This document shows positions 23,501 to 34,479 of a stretch of DNA of 64,000 bases, piece after piece. Each line of letters starts with the position of its first letter. Position 1 is the stretch's first letter. The stretch lies in NCBI GenBank assembly GCA_023853785.1, contig JAJIRX010000801.1, forward strand, positions 35,386 through 99,385, written 5' to 3'. The stretch is from Psilocybe azurescens. Its lineage: Eukaryota; Basidiomycota; Agaricomycetes; Agaricales; Agrocybaceae. The notes under the pieces were generated by a model. The model was not told the DNA's origin. It saw only the letters and a program-made list of their open reading frames with translations, and did not search any database. Both the position numbers and the translations under genes were made by a program.

Positions 23501-24260
23501 GGCGGTGGGTGTGTCGATTTACTAATTTTATTATACATGTTCATGGAGAGCGCACGTGTTCTGTAGTAGGGGCACATACAATTGGATTCTATGAAGAGAG
23601 AGTGAGGACGTGGGATGAATAGTGTGTCAGTGTCAGAGAATATGGATGAATTGAATGAGCCCAGAGATCGACGGGGGTGTTGTTACACTGTTTTGTCTAG
23701 CTTTAGGTTGCAGGATTGTGGGTTGGTATACAATGGGTACATTCGAAGGCCTTCGAACTCAAGCTCACATTAGTAGTATCTGTAAAGTAGTAGGTTCTTT
23801 TGCTTGGATAAAATTTTGCGAATTTGAGTATGCTAATGTTTTAAGGATATAATAAGGATGTCCCATGCCAAATATTAGTGAAATCAGCGGTCCCGTTCTC
23901 GAGATATGAAGGGGGGAGGGGGAGGAGAATGGTACATACAAGATATTCAAATTTGGCTCACTGACTAAGAATTTGGTATCCACATACTCATATGAACTCC
24001 CTGATTATGGAAAAGTATGTTTTGTAGATGGTGAACCCAAACTGAATATCTTTGGATGGAGGGGAAGCCTGGATACTGTCGTGCTCCAAAGATATTCATC
24101 ATCGACTTTGGGGATTCCAAAACTAGTTCCCCGTATTTAGGGACATGTCAGAAGCCCATTACCATCATTTTGGAAGCTTCCCATGTGTGCTGAATATTTT
24201 CAGGCAGGGGGAGAGGACACCCGACGGTCAGTGATGTTGAAAATATTCATGTGATTGTTG
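20550..24260. other. no gene recognised
   Basis: Many short frames on both strands, none with domain motifs or convincing splice structure. Purine/pyrimidine-biased stretches occur at 21460-21700. It may hold unrecognised or decayed genes. Confidence 0.4.
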
Positions 24261-24365
24261 AGAGGCTAATGAATGATTATTTTGTGAATGAATAGGCTAG
24301 GAATACATATTCCATATGTTTTTGAGTGTGGGGAGATGCTCCCGAGGAATACAAGGATAGTGGTA

Positions 24366-24680
24366 TCAGAAGGCGGAAGGCGGAGGGCGGAAGGCGGAAG
24401 CGGCGGAGGCGGAGGCGGAGGAGGAGGCAGAGGCAGAGAGGCGGAAGGCGGAGCGGAGAGTGCAAGGGAGCGGAGGCGGAGCGGAGAGGAGCGGAAGCGG
24501 AAGGTGGAAGAGGCGGGGGGAGGAGGTCGGGGATGGAGGCGGGTGTCGGACCAGAGGTCGGAGGAGAGCAGGCCGGACGTCGGAGTGCAGGCGGATGTCG
24601 GAGTGCAGGCGGACGTCGGAGTGCAGGCGGACGTCGGACTGCAGGCGGACGTCAGAGTGCAAGGTGGATGTCGGAGTAGA
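24366..24680 (+). repeat. G-rich minisatellite and polypurine tract
   Basis: The first part (24366-24540) is almost pure G/A with GGCGGA-type repeats. The second (about 24580-24670) is an 18-base tandem repeat, GTCGGAGTGCAGGCGGAC, in about five copies, readable as repeated VQADVG hexapeptides. The strong purine strand bias favours triplex or R-loop structures (inference). Confidence 0.7.
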
Positions 24681-24839
24681 AACAACTTTACCAATGGAAA
24701 CAAGTTGTCAAAGAAGAATAATATCAGGGCCATTAACGCAAACCTCTGTGGAATATTTCTACTGACAGACAGTATTAAGTGTATGCGGTAAGTTCAACCT
24801 TCAATTAGTTACTATCACTACTGCTACTACTTTCACTAT

Positions 24840-25892
24840 TCATGTCCTCATCCTCCTCTTCTTCTGATTCTTCCACTCGTTTCCTCTTTGGAGGAACTCT
24901 CTTGTTTTTAGCCTGGACTGATTTTTCTTGTTCTCTCCCTTTCTTTGTGCCCTGAACTTTCTTTGTTGTAGTTGTGCCACCTCTTCCACTAGGCCATGTA
25001 CCTTGAACAATTCAGAAATCACGTCCTTGATCGTTCTCGTCACATGCGATCTTCTTGGACCATCTCTCGTCTCCACAGTCCTCCCAATTTCTTTAAACCG
25101 CATGTGTCGAACGTTCACAAGGATCGAAATCGCGTCTTCTCCGGCCGCACGACACCAAGTCTTTCCCTCCCTGGTGTTCGTGAAACCTTCAGAATCAGGA
25201 AGACACTGTAACTGTCTGAAAATATCCTCCAACCCATCTCTGAAATTGCTTCGGTCCTCCTCTCCACCCATCGCGTCAAGCATCTCATGGTACCGTTTGA
25301 TATACCCCACTCTGTCTGCGAAAAATGGAACCCACTTGGATCCTCTAGGAGGAAGAATCCCGTTGTTTTCTGGAAAGTAGATCCACGTTCGTTCCCTGAA
25401 AGATTTCGCATCTTGTGACCCTCTAACTGCTCCTTTGATCCCGCACCGATTAATGCTGAACGAAACCGACTTGAGAGTGTCCACAATATTTTCTGCGCTC
25501 CAAAACCTCATCGCGTTATCCAAGTTCTCAACCGTGCTAGAGTCAATCTGAAGGCCTTCTGTCCAGTCAGATTTTATGGACACCCAAATGGAACGTGTAA
25601 AGTTCACAAATAGGATACCAGCAGATGTCGGAATGTGCATTAAGAACATCGATGGCTCCCATGGACGGATGATGTGAAGCGGTTGTTGTTTCAACATGTC
25701 CTTGACTTGAATCCAAGTGGGTGACTCTCCCAGTGGATATTCCACTGTGATATGGGGACGTTGGACAAATTTCCTCGGTCGTCTCCTTGGAGAAATCTCC
25801 ATTTGCTCACGTATGTACTGATCGTCCACCTGTTGAACGCCAGGAAGCGTCGTTGAGCCGTCATCGACCAGATTGAGATCGTGTAGAAACAT
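24840..25892 (-). CDS. hypothetical protein, 350 residues, intact
   Basis: This is the longest undamaged non-repetitive frame in the window: ATG at 25892 (MFLHDLNLVDDGS), uninterrupted to the stop at 24840. It has normal globular composition through about residue 300, with Trp/Phe-rich segments (RPWEPSMFLMHIPT, GSKWVPFFADRVGYIKRY). It ends in a strongly basic tail rich in Lys, Arg and Gln, as in nuclear or nucleic-acid-binding proteins. I do not recognise the family. Its CpG content is normal, unlike the CpG-poor DNA next to it, so it has escaped the local decay. Either a host gene or a protein of a mobile element is possible. Confidence 0.55.
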   Translation of the reverse strand: MFLHDLNLVDDGSTTLPGVQQVDDQYIREQMEISPRRRPRKFVQRPHITVEYPLGESPTWIQVKDMLKQQPLHIIRPWEPSMFLMHIPTSAGILFVNFTRSIWVSIKSDWTEGLQIDSSTVENLDNAMRFWSAENIVDTLKSVSFSINRCGIKGAVRGSQDAKSFRERTWIYFPENNGILPPRGSKWVPFFADRVGYIKRYHEMLDAMGGEEDRSNFRDGLEDIFRQLQCLPDSEGFTNTREGKTWCRAAGEDAISILVNVRHMRFKEIGRTVETRDGPRRSHVTRTIKDVISELFKVHGLVEEVAQLQQRKFRAQRKGENKKNQSRLKTREFLQRGNEWKNQKKRRMRT

Positions 25893-25919
25893 TTCTTTCT
25901 AGAATCCTGACAAGGGTCT

Positions 25920-26870
25920 GTGATCAGAGGCCGGCCTCTAACCCCAAGTGATTTCTATGTTCCATGGAACATAAATTTCACCTAGCCGGCCTCAAAGCAT
26001 ACATATCATCATGAAAACAAAGAATATGTTTGAGGCCGTTGATTTTTAATAGCAAAAATCTGAATTCATTTGAGGCCGGCCTCAGAGGCTGATTTTTAAT
26101 AGAAAAATATGAATTTGTGTGAGGCCGGCCTCTGAGGCCGATTTTTAAATGGAAAAATTTGAATTTGTTTGAGGCCAGCCTCTGAGGCCAAATATTATGT
26201 TCCATAAAACTTAATTTTTGCTGAGGCCAGCCTCAAAGCCTTTAAACACTGTATATTATATTCCATGAAATGTGCAATTCATTCAATGATTTCCAATGAC
26301 TATTCAGCTTATATGTATCTCAGTCCTCAATATCAATTGGTGACTGATTGAGAATAGAGAACATATGAAGATGTTAAAGGCTATCTTGAGTGTTCAAATT
26401 TTATGTTTTATGAAACTTATCTTTCAGTAAAGTAAGCCCCCAATACAGTAATATAGAATCCTGACCAAGACTGCTGGTCAGAAGCCAGCTTCAAAATCCT
26501 AGTAAAATTTATGTTTCATAAAACATAACATTCACTCAACTAGCCTCAAAGTGCAGACATTAACCATAGTCCATCAAAATGAAAATGTGTTCAATACCAG
26601 TGAGTATTAACTATGGAAAGCATAAAAATTTTCAAAGCCAGCTTCAAAGAGTGTTAAGTGAAAAATCTGAATTTGTTTGAGGCCAGCCTCTGAATCTAAA
26701 TATTATATTCCATAAAACATAATACTTAGACTCTCAGGCTAGCCTCTGACATCTTCACATATTTTCTGTTCTTGTTAATTGTGAAAATAATAAAAGTGTT
26801 TGAGGTCAGCCTCATGGAGTGGGTTTTAACAGGAAAATCTGAATTTGTCTTAGACTAGCTTAAAAGCATG
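25920..26870. repeat. dispersed GAGGCCGGCCTC palindromes in AT-rich units
   Basis: A 12-14 base perfect palindrome, (T/A)GAGGCCGGCCTC(A/T), recurs at about 25928, 26069 and 26122, with halves or variants near 25983, 26031, 26171, 26223, 26483, 26633, 26680, 26735 and 26803. It is embedded in a unit containing GATTTTTAATAG, AAAATCTGAATTTG and TTTGAGGCC. Variants go from GGCCGGCC to GGCCAGCC to AGCCAGCT moving rightwards, consistent with deamination of CpG. Confidence 0.7.
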
Positions 26871-27099
26871 AATATTATACTCTCTGAACTTATTTTTCAT
26901 CAAGTCTTTCAGGATATTTCCTCAACACATTATGTATTTTTCACTAAAAATATAATTTGATCTATAAAACAACTACTCAGACAGCATCATGCTGTTATCA
27001 AACCAGAAGGAATGGTCATGTTCTTCTCTGTTGCAATAGTTAAAAAGCTTAAATGAATTTAGTATCAGTGATGTTGTCAAATTATAAACTTACATTTTC

Positions 27100-29480
27100 C
27101 TTTGCCTTTGTCTTGAATATCAGACAAAGGTTCTGAATTCTCTTCATCATCATTATCTGGTTCTGTATCATCTTTTTCAACAGCAACTTCTGAAATGTGA
27201 ATTGGTGGTGTCTTGATGACTTTCACTAAAGATATGTCATTATTATACAACTTGTGGAAAACATAACCTTTCTTTCTGCTCTTTTTTGCAGCTGAAATCC
27301 ACTTTCCACTCTGGTTTTTTTCCTCACCTCCACCTGCAAGTCATTGGCTCTTGGTGGGATAATAAGGCTTTTCCAAGCAGCTTTAAAAAGGACAGAATGT
27401 TGCAATAAATTTTCCTGTAAGCCATGTCCAATCAAAGCTTCTTTGATTTGATCAGCTCTGAGATGATCCACAATCTTGAGCTCTTTGTTGGAGATATACT
27501 TCTTGTGTTTGCATAAAACAGCGTAGCTCACTTGCTAAAAAATTCCAATAATAAGTTTCACCAAAGTTAAATTTTGAGGCAAAAAAACTCACAGGAAGGA
27601 GTTGTTGTAAAAGCACACATAATATCTTCAGAGATGTGGATCCCATCATTTTCCACAGTAGCAGCAACATTCAAAAAGCTCTGTTGATTTTGGAAATGAT
27701 AGATTTTATAGCTTGGTCTCCAACAGAAGCTGCAACATCCTGTTGCAGAGGAGTTAAATAAGCCAAGTGTTCATCATCATCAGCCAAGTTTACTTCTTCA
27801 TCCAGAGAAACTTCCCAGTTGGCTGCTGTTGGCCAAAAACTCCATTAGTGGCCAGACTTTTAGTTACTGCATGGTGAATTTGGGAAAAGAGATGCTTGAT
27901 TTGTGGGGATTGTTGCATGATGATTCAAAAAAGCTACATAAAGAAAATGCCTCCAACAGTCTGCCACTGTTTTGTACTGTAGTAGTAGAAAAACTTCTTT
28001 TGAAAGTCAGTCCATTCCTGAGGAGAAGAAAGCATCATGCAGGTGATGGTGATATTTTTGCTACCAGTGTTAGTGGCCTGATAATCAGAAAAATCATCAT
28101 TATTGAACACATTTCTAGTATTCTAGACCTTGAGATGATGAAGGTGTAGCATCAAAGTGTTTAGATGCATGCGTGCATTTTGCTCAGAATTGAGACTGCC
28201 AGTTTTATGTTCATTGAGAAGAGGTGTGGGTGCAATCTTGTTATGCTGAGATATGTGTTTAATAGTGTAATTGGTTTTTAGGGAATGTGGGATAAGATTT
28301 GGATTCCAGTTTTTGTTTGAAAATAGACAGTGTTGTGTATCTGTATTTTACAAGCAGGTTGAGAATCTAAGAAAAAAAGAAAGTCATGTTACATTTGATA
28401 TAATACAGAGATAAGAAAACTTCACCTTGTTTAAAACATGAATTTGCTTTCAAGGCTGAATGTTCTTTTCTATCCAAAGTTGTAAAACCTTGAGGACAGT
28501 GACAGAATTGTCTTTTCTTGTATGGTTTATGGAGGACCAACACATTGGGTCCAAAAACATAAGTAACTATTGAAAAAGTGAATATTAAGTTTTGAGAAAC
28601 CTAAAATTTACTCACAGCAACTACTGCAGGCTGCACTTCATTCAAGATGTAAGGAAATAGTTGAAAAATGATGGCATCAGAAGAGGAAGATAGAGTAGAT
28701 TGAGATGCCAGGAGATACCAGAGATGGATGTTTTGATTTCAGTCTGTGCTGTATTTTGGCCACCAAATGGTTCAAGGCCTGAATGTTTTTTTCTTCATTG
28801 AAATGAGTTTGTTTATTTTTGACCCAAGCTTGTAAAAATTGATAACTGCAGACATATAGCCTTCAGTAAAATGTTTGTTCCAATCCAGATTAACCATGTC
28901 TTGAGGCTTGGTAGAAGTTTATGGTCCATCATCATCTTCTTCATCATTCATGTTGGGTGTAGTATTGAAGTCAAAGATGTTGTTGAGAGAGGATGTGGTG
29001 GTAGTAAAAAATTGACAGACAGGTGCCAAGTATTTGTTCAAAAGGTTTTCCAGATTACAGAAAAATTCAATGTCCAACATTACAGGATTGCAAGAAGAAG
29101 ACAAGATATTGATAGTGTTGAATGATGTGTGGAATTCTTCAGTTTATCATTCATATCTGCAACAATATGGCTTTTGCTTTCATAAATTTCTCAAGTTAAT
29201 TATTTTTGTAGAATGTGGAATAGCATTGGGAAAGAAAAGTGTGAATACACATTTATACAGGACACATAGCTCAGCCAAAATGCATACATCTTGATCTCAA
29301 TCATCTTGACCAAGGTCTTCCTCAACTTGGCTTACAGAAATTCTTTGATGTTGGGCTAATGGTCACCCTATGCCCTCAAATTGAAGGTCTTCTCATTACA
29401 ACAAATACTTATCTATGTGGAATATGTAATCACATCAGAGGCAATAAAGAATCAATAAAGCTCCATCATTGTTAAGCACA
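27100..29480. other. AT-rich, CpG-depleted decayed repeat DNA
   Basis: Only broken frames occur; the longest on minus is at 27226-27531 (NKELKIVDHLRADQIKEALI). CpG is nearly absent while TG and CA are frequent, as expected of long-methylated transposon DNA. No element family can be named. Confidence 0.5.
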
Positions 29481-29482
29481 TC

Positions 29483-29854
29483 CTACCATCCAATAATCCA
29501 CACAATGGAAACATGTTTTTGCCCAGCAGCTTCAACACACACATAACACTTTTTCTTTGCAATCTCTTTAATTGATACACCAGCAATCATCTCTATTGAC
29601 AATTTAATTGGCCCATTGATTAAAACCATAATATCAAGGATTCCATAATGGCTGTTCATAATACCTGTGTGGAGCTTTGGTCCACAGAATGGGAAGAAAA
29701 CAGTGACTACACTATAGCTGATCCAACCATTTTCTATCTTGCACTGTCCCAACTCAAAGTTCTCCAACATTTTAAAGAGCCTTCCAGTGTTATACCAGTT
29801 ATTTCCATACAGGAGTATCCAGTCAGGCTCATATTTGTTTTTGAAATCAAACAC
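29483..29854 (-). CDS. possible transposon-related fragment, unrecognised
   Basis: An open frame of 123 codons has protein-like composition (EPDWILLYGNNWYNTGRLFK, ISYSVVTVFFPFCGPKLHTG) inside decayed AT-rich DNA. No recognised domain. Probably a remnant of a mobile-element protein. Confidence 0.3.
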   Translation of the reverse strand: MFDFKNKYEPDWILLYGNNWYNTGRLFKMLENFELGQCKIENGWISYSVVTVFFPFCGPKLHTGIMNSHYGILDIMVLINGPIKLSIEMIAGVSIKEIAKKKCYVCVEAAGQKHVSIVWIIGW

Positions 29855-30008
29855 ATTTGCATAACAACACCCTCATCCTCTATCTTTGATTTGGGTAAAA
29901 ATTCAGCAGATGGATTACAGAAAATAATTTCTCAATACTTCATTTATTGAGAAGTCTTACTCATCTTGCATTCTCTATTGTCTACTCAACAATGAGTCTC
30001 TCCAAAAT

Positions 30009-32310
30009 TTGGTGGACAGACTCAAACAATTTTACATCAATGGACACCCAATTACATTGGACAACATTGGGCACACATTCATTAACATCAAAAAAGACAT
30101 AGTCAGAATTTGGGAAAATGATCTGGACAGAACTACACTCAACTCATTGACAATCTCAGCAATACTAATATTGGCTATTCATTGTTTTCTGATTCTCGTA
30201 ATACATGTTTCAGATCTTCAAAAATATCCTACTCAACACCATTTTAAACACACCAACACTAAAGAATAAATTTCTAAAAGGCTACACCTCAGAAAGAAAT
30301 CCAATATGGAATGTAATGGCCTTTCATATATAGCTGATGCAATATTCTGCTTTTCATCAACTGCTCATAACAAAATCAAAAGAAACTGCAGGCTCAGCAT
30401 CCAGAGGCACAGAAATTGCTTGTTTTACTTTCAAAAACACTTCAGTCAGACCATCTAGATGCTTTGTTATGATGGGAAAATAATTGGCATATCTTTGCCA
30501 GTATAGCAAAGAAACTGCTATTACACTCAAGGACAAAGTTATACAATATGCCTTTGATGCTCATACATCAGATCTTCTTATTCAAGACCTGGCTGTTGCA
30601 AGACCATTTGCTCAGTTGGCTGCTCTCATTTACTTTTATACCAACAATTCTATTTATCAAATATACAACAGTCTTTTATTTGTCAACTTTGATAAAATCT
30701 TCACCACCATCAACATCACAACATATATGAAAAAATACTTCATGTCTACTTTTGGCTACTGCATTGGCATTAGTGACTGGAGACACATCAGTATTGGCTT
30801 TAGAAAAAGCTAGCTGGTAATCCAGAGAAATTAGTAGAAGAAGATGTATAAAAAACTGTTGGAGCTGCTCAAGCTCATCATAGCAAAGCAATAAAAAACA
30901 GGATATATGCTATTAGTGCCACTGCACTTGGATCTGGAAATGCTGATGATATTATACTTTTATATCTGGAGCACAGCACAGATTGGCAAAAGTTTGCCAA
31001 GTGAAGCAAGGTGGATGATCTTTACCATATTGTCAATGCATGGCCAATGATATCCCACCTCCAACAAAAATTCTGCCAATAATTCAAGTGTTTCAATGGC
31101 TTAAGAATTAATATTTTTGTTGGCTCCAACACTGAAAGACATGGATTGGGCTTCAATAAAAGAAGCCTTAACAGAGGCTAATTTACAAAATTTAAGTTTT
31201 ACCAAACTTAAAATTCAACCAAAATCACCAATAGTAAGTAATTAATTGTCTAATATTGATTAATATAATGTTTTTATTTAGATACAAGTTACCCAAAATT
31301 TAAGTTTTACCAAATTTAATATTCAAAAGACTTAATTTCTGTATATAATTTCTTCACTTTTATATATTTATCTAAAATTTATTATATAAAGAGTCTGTCC
31401 AATTTCCAACAACAGAAAATACAGATGAACTGCATTCAGTAAGTTTACATCATTATATTTGCTTAACCATGTCTAATTATTTTTAGTTTGACAATCTTTT
31501 CTCTTTCAATTCACCAAGACTGTCAGAGCAATCAATGGATTTTAACTATCCTCACAGTTTTCCTGAACTATGTCCTGCAAAACTTAATATTGAAACTGAA
31601 TCTGAAGCTAATACTGTGAGACTTTGTCTACAACTTAAATTTTTGTACTGAACCTTTACTATAGTCAGAATTTGATATAAATGTGCCTTTTATTGCACCA
31701 TGGTCATCAACAGAAGCACTCAAGACTTTAATTAAGCTCACTAAAAAGCCAAATACTGACTGGACAACACCACTGCAAAAATAAAGTGTCATGACTATTC
31801 TGAACTCAGAAAACGATATCTTGACTGTCCTTAACACTGGATCTGGAAAGTCAATGCTTGCACTTATTCCTGAAATCAATAACACTGATCATCAATTCAA
31901 AAGCTGCACATCTATGAAGTCTTAAATAATGGATCAATATCAACAATTCAGAAAAGCTATAGTATATGATATCAGGATTCATTCCAAGCTTTGCTTTATT
32001 TGTCATGTACCAAGCTTTGCAGATAGAATGCGTGGACAGTTTGGTGGACTAAAGAACTGTGAGTATCTGGATATAATGGATACAGTTTTGTATTTCTTTT
32101 GGGCTTTTAAGCCTTATTCTATAAAGAAAAAGTTTAAAATGAATTGGAAAGGGTGGAAGACTTCAGTTAATGGCTGGTTTCAAAACCAGTTGTTGAAGAA
32201 GAAAAATCTAATGTTGTGTCTGCTTTTTAATTTGTGTACATTCTACCTTACACCCATCAGAAGAAGAAGAATCACTGTATTAAGTCCTTTCTGACAAGTT
32301 ATATAATAAC
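30009..32310 (+). pseudogene. RecQ-like DNA helicase relic of mobile-element type
   Basis: Three pieces match the layout of RecQ-like helicases common in Agaricomycete repeats. First is an N-terminal domain (LLFVNFDKIFTTINITTYMK at 30670-30740, NRIYAISATALGSGNADDII near 30900). Second is a helicase motif I region at about 31660-31880, where TDWTTPLQK is followed by DILTVLNTGSGKSMLALIPE (Walker A TGSGKS). Third is a Cys-containing C-terminal domain (KLCFICHVPSFADRMRGQFG, NCEYLDIMDTVLYFFWAFK at 31990-32120). Stops are numerous; several are TAA/TAG where Gln is likely (for example PLQK-stop-SV), fitting C-to-T mutation. Motifs between Walker A and the C-terminal domain (DEAH box onward) are gone. 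Dead copy. Confidence 0.62.
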
Positions 32311-32999
32311 CAATATTATTTGTTTTCAAAGTGTTCATGAGCAGTGAAAAGACAGTTGCACAGATAGCTGTGTAAAAAGATGATAATAAGGAACACCTAA
32401 AATTTTCAGCATCCAAAGTGCACATGTGTTATGATACATTCACAAAAAATGTGAAAAACTATGAAATATATAATATCATCTTGCAGCTAGGCAATGTGAA
32501 CAGCATAATAAGTAATGTCTAAACACTAGACAGTTAGGCTGATCATTGTAACAACAAATTAATATCTGTAAAAGGATGTGTCGACTAGAAACAATACAAA
32601 AAACAAAAATATAAGTTGAAATTTCAATACAGTGCAGCAGCTGAATGTTTAGAAAAACACCAGCTACATGTAATACAAATATAGACTTGACTCCAAAGTA
32701 TTCTAGAGGTCTTGCTGAGTGTAATGCAGGTCCTATATAAAGATGGTAAATTTACCCTTTGTCCCAATGAATTTTCCCTAGTAATAATTTACACTTGTAA
32801 ATGTTTGGGATATGACACTGCAAATGCTTTTTAACAATTCATAAAATTTATGACCTGCCACTACATATTGGGGGATTTGCTTTGCTCCACTCTTTGTGCT
32901 TATATCAGAATAAATAGCTATTAACAATAAATAATAGCAAGCAATTATATAATATCTTGAAAGTGATATGTGGAACTCATCCCATCCTCCTTTTAATGG

Positions 33000-33190
33000 T
33001 TTTTGGCACTGAACTACATTCTATATGATTTGATATAATAAACCAAAACCAAAATACAAAACCAGATAGAAATGGTCTAGACAAGATAAAAAGACTCTCT
33101 GTGTTGAGTTTGGTAAGGGTTGGCTTTGCCACTAGGATATGATGTATATGTAGAGTGTGGAGTGTGGAGCTTAGAAATATCTGAAAGAAA
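33000..33190 (+). repeat. dispersed repeat, copy 1 of 3
   Basis: About 190 bases containing AAACCAAAACCAAAATACA, ATGGTCTAGACAAGATAA and GGCTTTGCCACTAGG recur at about 37660-37870 (same strand) and 48570-48790 (opposite strand). This copy is the most diverged and lies outside the inverted repeat. Confidence 0.65.
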
Positions 33191-34163
33191 AAAAATGAAT
33201 AACAGGATATATAAATGCATTGGCACATAGAGCAGCTATCTATAATATAAGAGAGCTCAATGACTAAGCTTTTCTGAAAGAGGAAATATAATGTTACATA
33301 AGTCAAATTACTTAATCATGACAAAGCACACTGTTGTGTTTTAGGGCCTGTGAGGCGGGGCCTTTTGAAACAAACATCCAGTGGCTGATGGCAAACAACA
33401 AAATGGGTGCCACACAGTCTGAAAAAAGGTTCCATGTCTAAATAACACCTCCTCAATGTGCCTATTACCCATTTCCAGTTGTATTGAAGCATTTTCTGTG
33501 GTTTTTGGCTTTGGTGAGCAGATGTTGTGGTTTAGACTATTTAAAACAGAAAACTCAAATGAAAACCACTGAATAAATTTGCAAACAACAGGTATGATTG
33601 GGGTAGCGAACAAGTTATTATGGAATGAACTATGGGTTGGTGACAATGTTTTCTGTGAGTGGAACAGGATGTAAATATTTAAATACAGATGTAGATAGAA
33701 AAATAGAACTGGGACAAAGTTTTACAACTGGAAATAAGCAGTCTCCAGTGCTGTACAGGTGATGTTTTTTGAGGATGAAGCTGCAGTGTGCTTTACTCAT
33801 GTAGTGGGTAAAAATATAGACACAATTAACTATTGTGCATGAGAATTAACATATAAATTTTAATGTACTATGGGCTATAGATTAATGTAATTAATTTGCA
33901 ACACAAATGTAGTGGGATAAGGGGACAGCTATTTTAATTGTGAAGAGTGTAAGCTATAAATTTTAAAATAGTACTGTGCTGTGGGTGCTGTAGATAACAG
34001 GATAGTTCCAGTTTTGTATATAAGATGCAAAGTAAGATTATTTTGTGACAAATAATGTACACAATAATAGTTCAAGAGTGGGCAGGGAATATATTGTGGA
34101 GATGTATACTGACATGGACATGGTGCTGAAGGTGCCATGCTTTGTTGCAATATTCCTGAATGG
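33191..34163. other. AT-rich spacer left of the inverted repeat
   Basis: No gene recognised. CpG-poor AT-rich DNA similar to the decayed region before it. Confidence 0.45.
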
Positions 34164-34479
34164 TTATAAGAGCACTTAGGGTGAAAAAGGCCAAAACCCT
34201 AGCATGGGGTTTCAAAAACAGTGTGGGAAGAACATAGTACATGATATAAAGTGAAAGGAAGAATTTTAATGAACATATATGAAGGAAGCAGGAAAAATGA
34301 CATAAGAAAGTCGTGAGAAACACTGTCTGTAGGCCACAGATATAAAAAATTGTCTTTGCAAATGCACAGGGTTGCTGTCAAACCTTCTGGGAGGGCATTG
34401 TGAAAGGCTTTTCTGATCTAGACATTAGGGCTTTGAACCATGTCTTCTGAGAAGGTCCATAAAAGGGTGGTCTAGCTAT

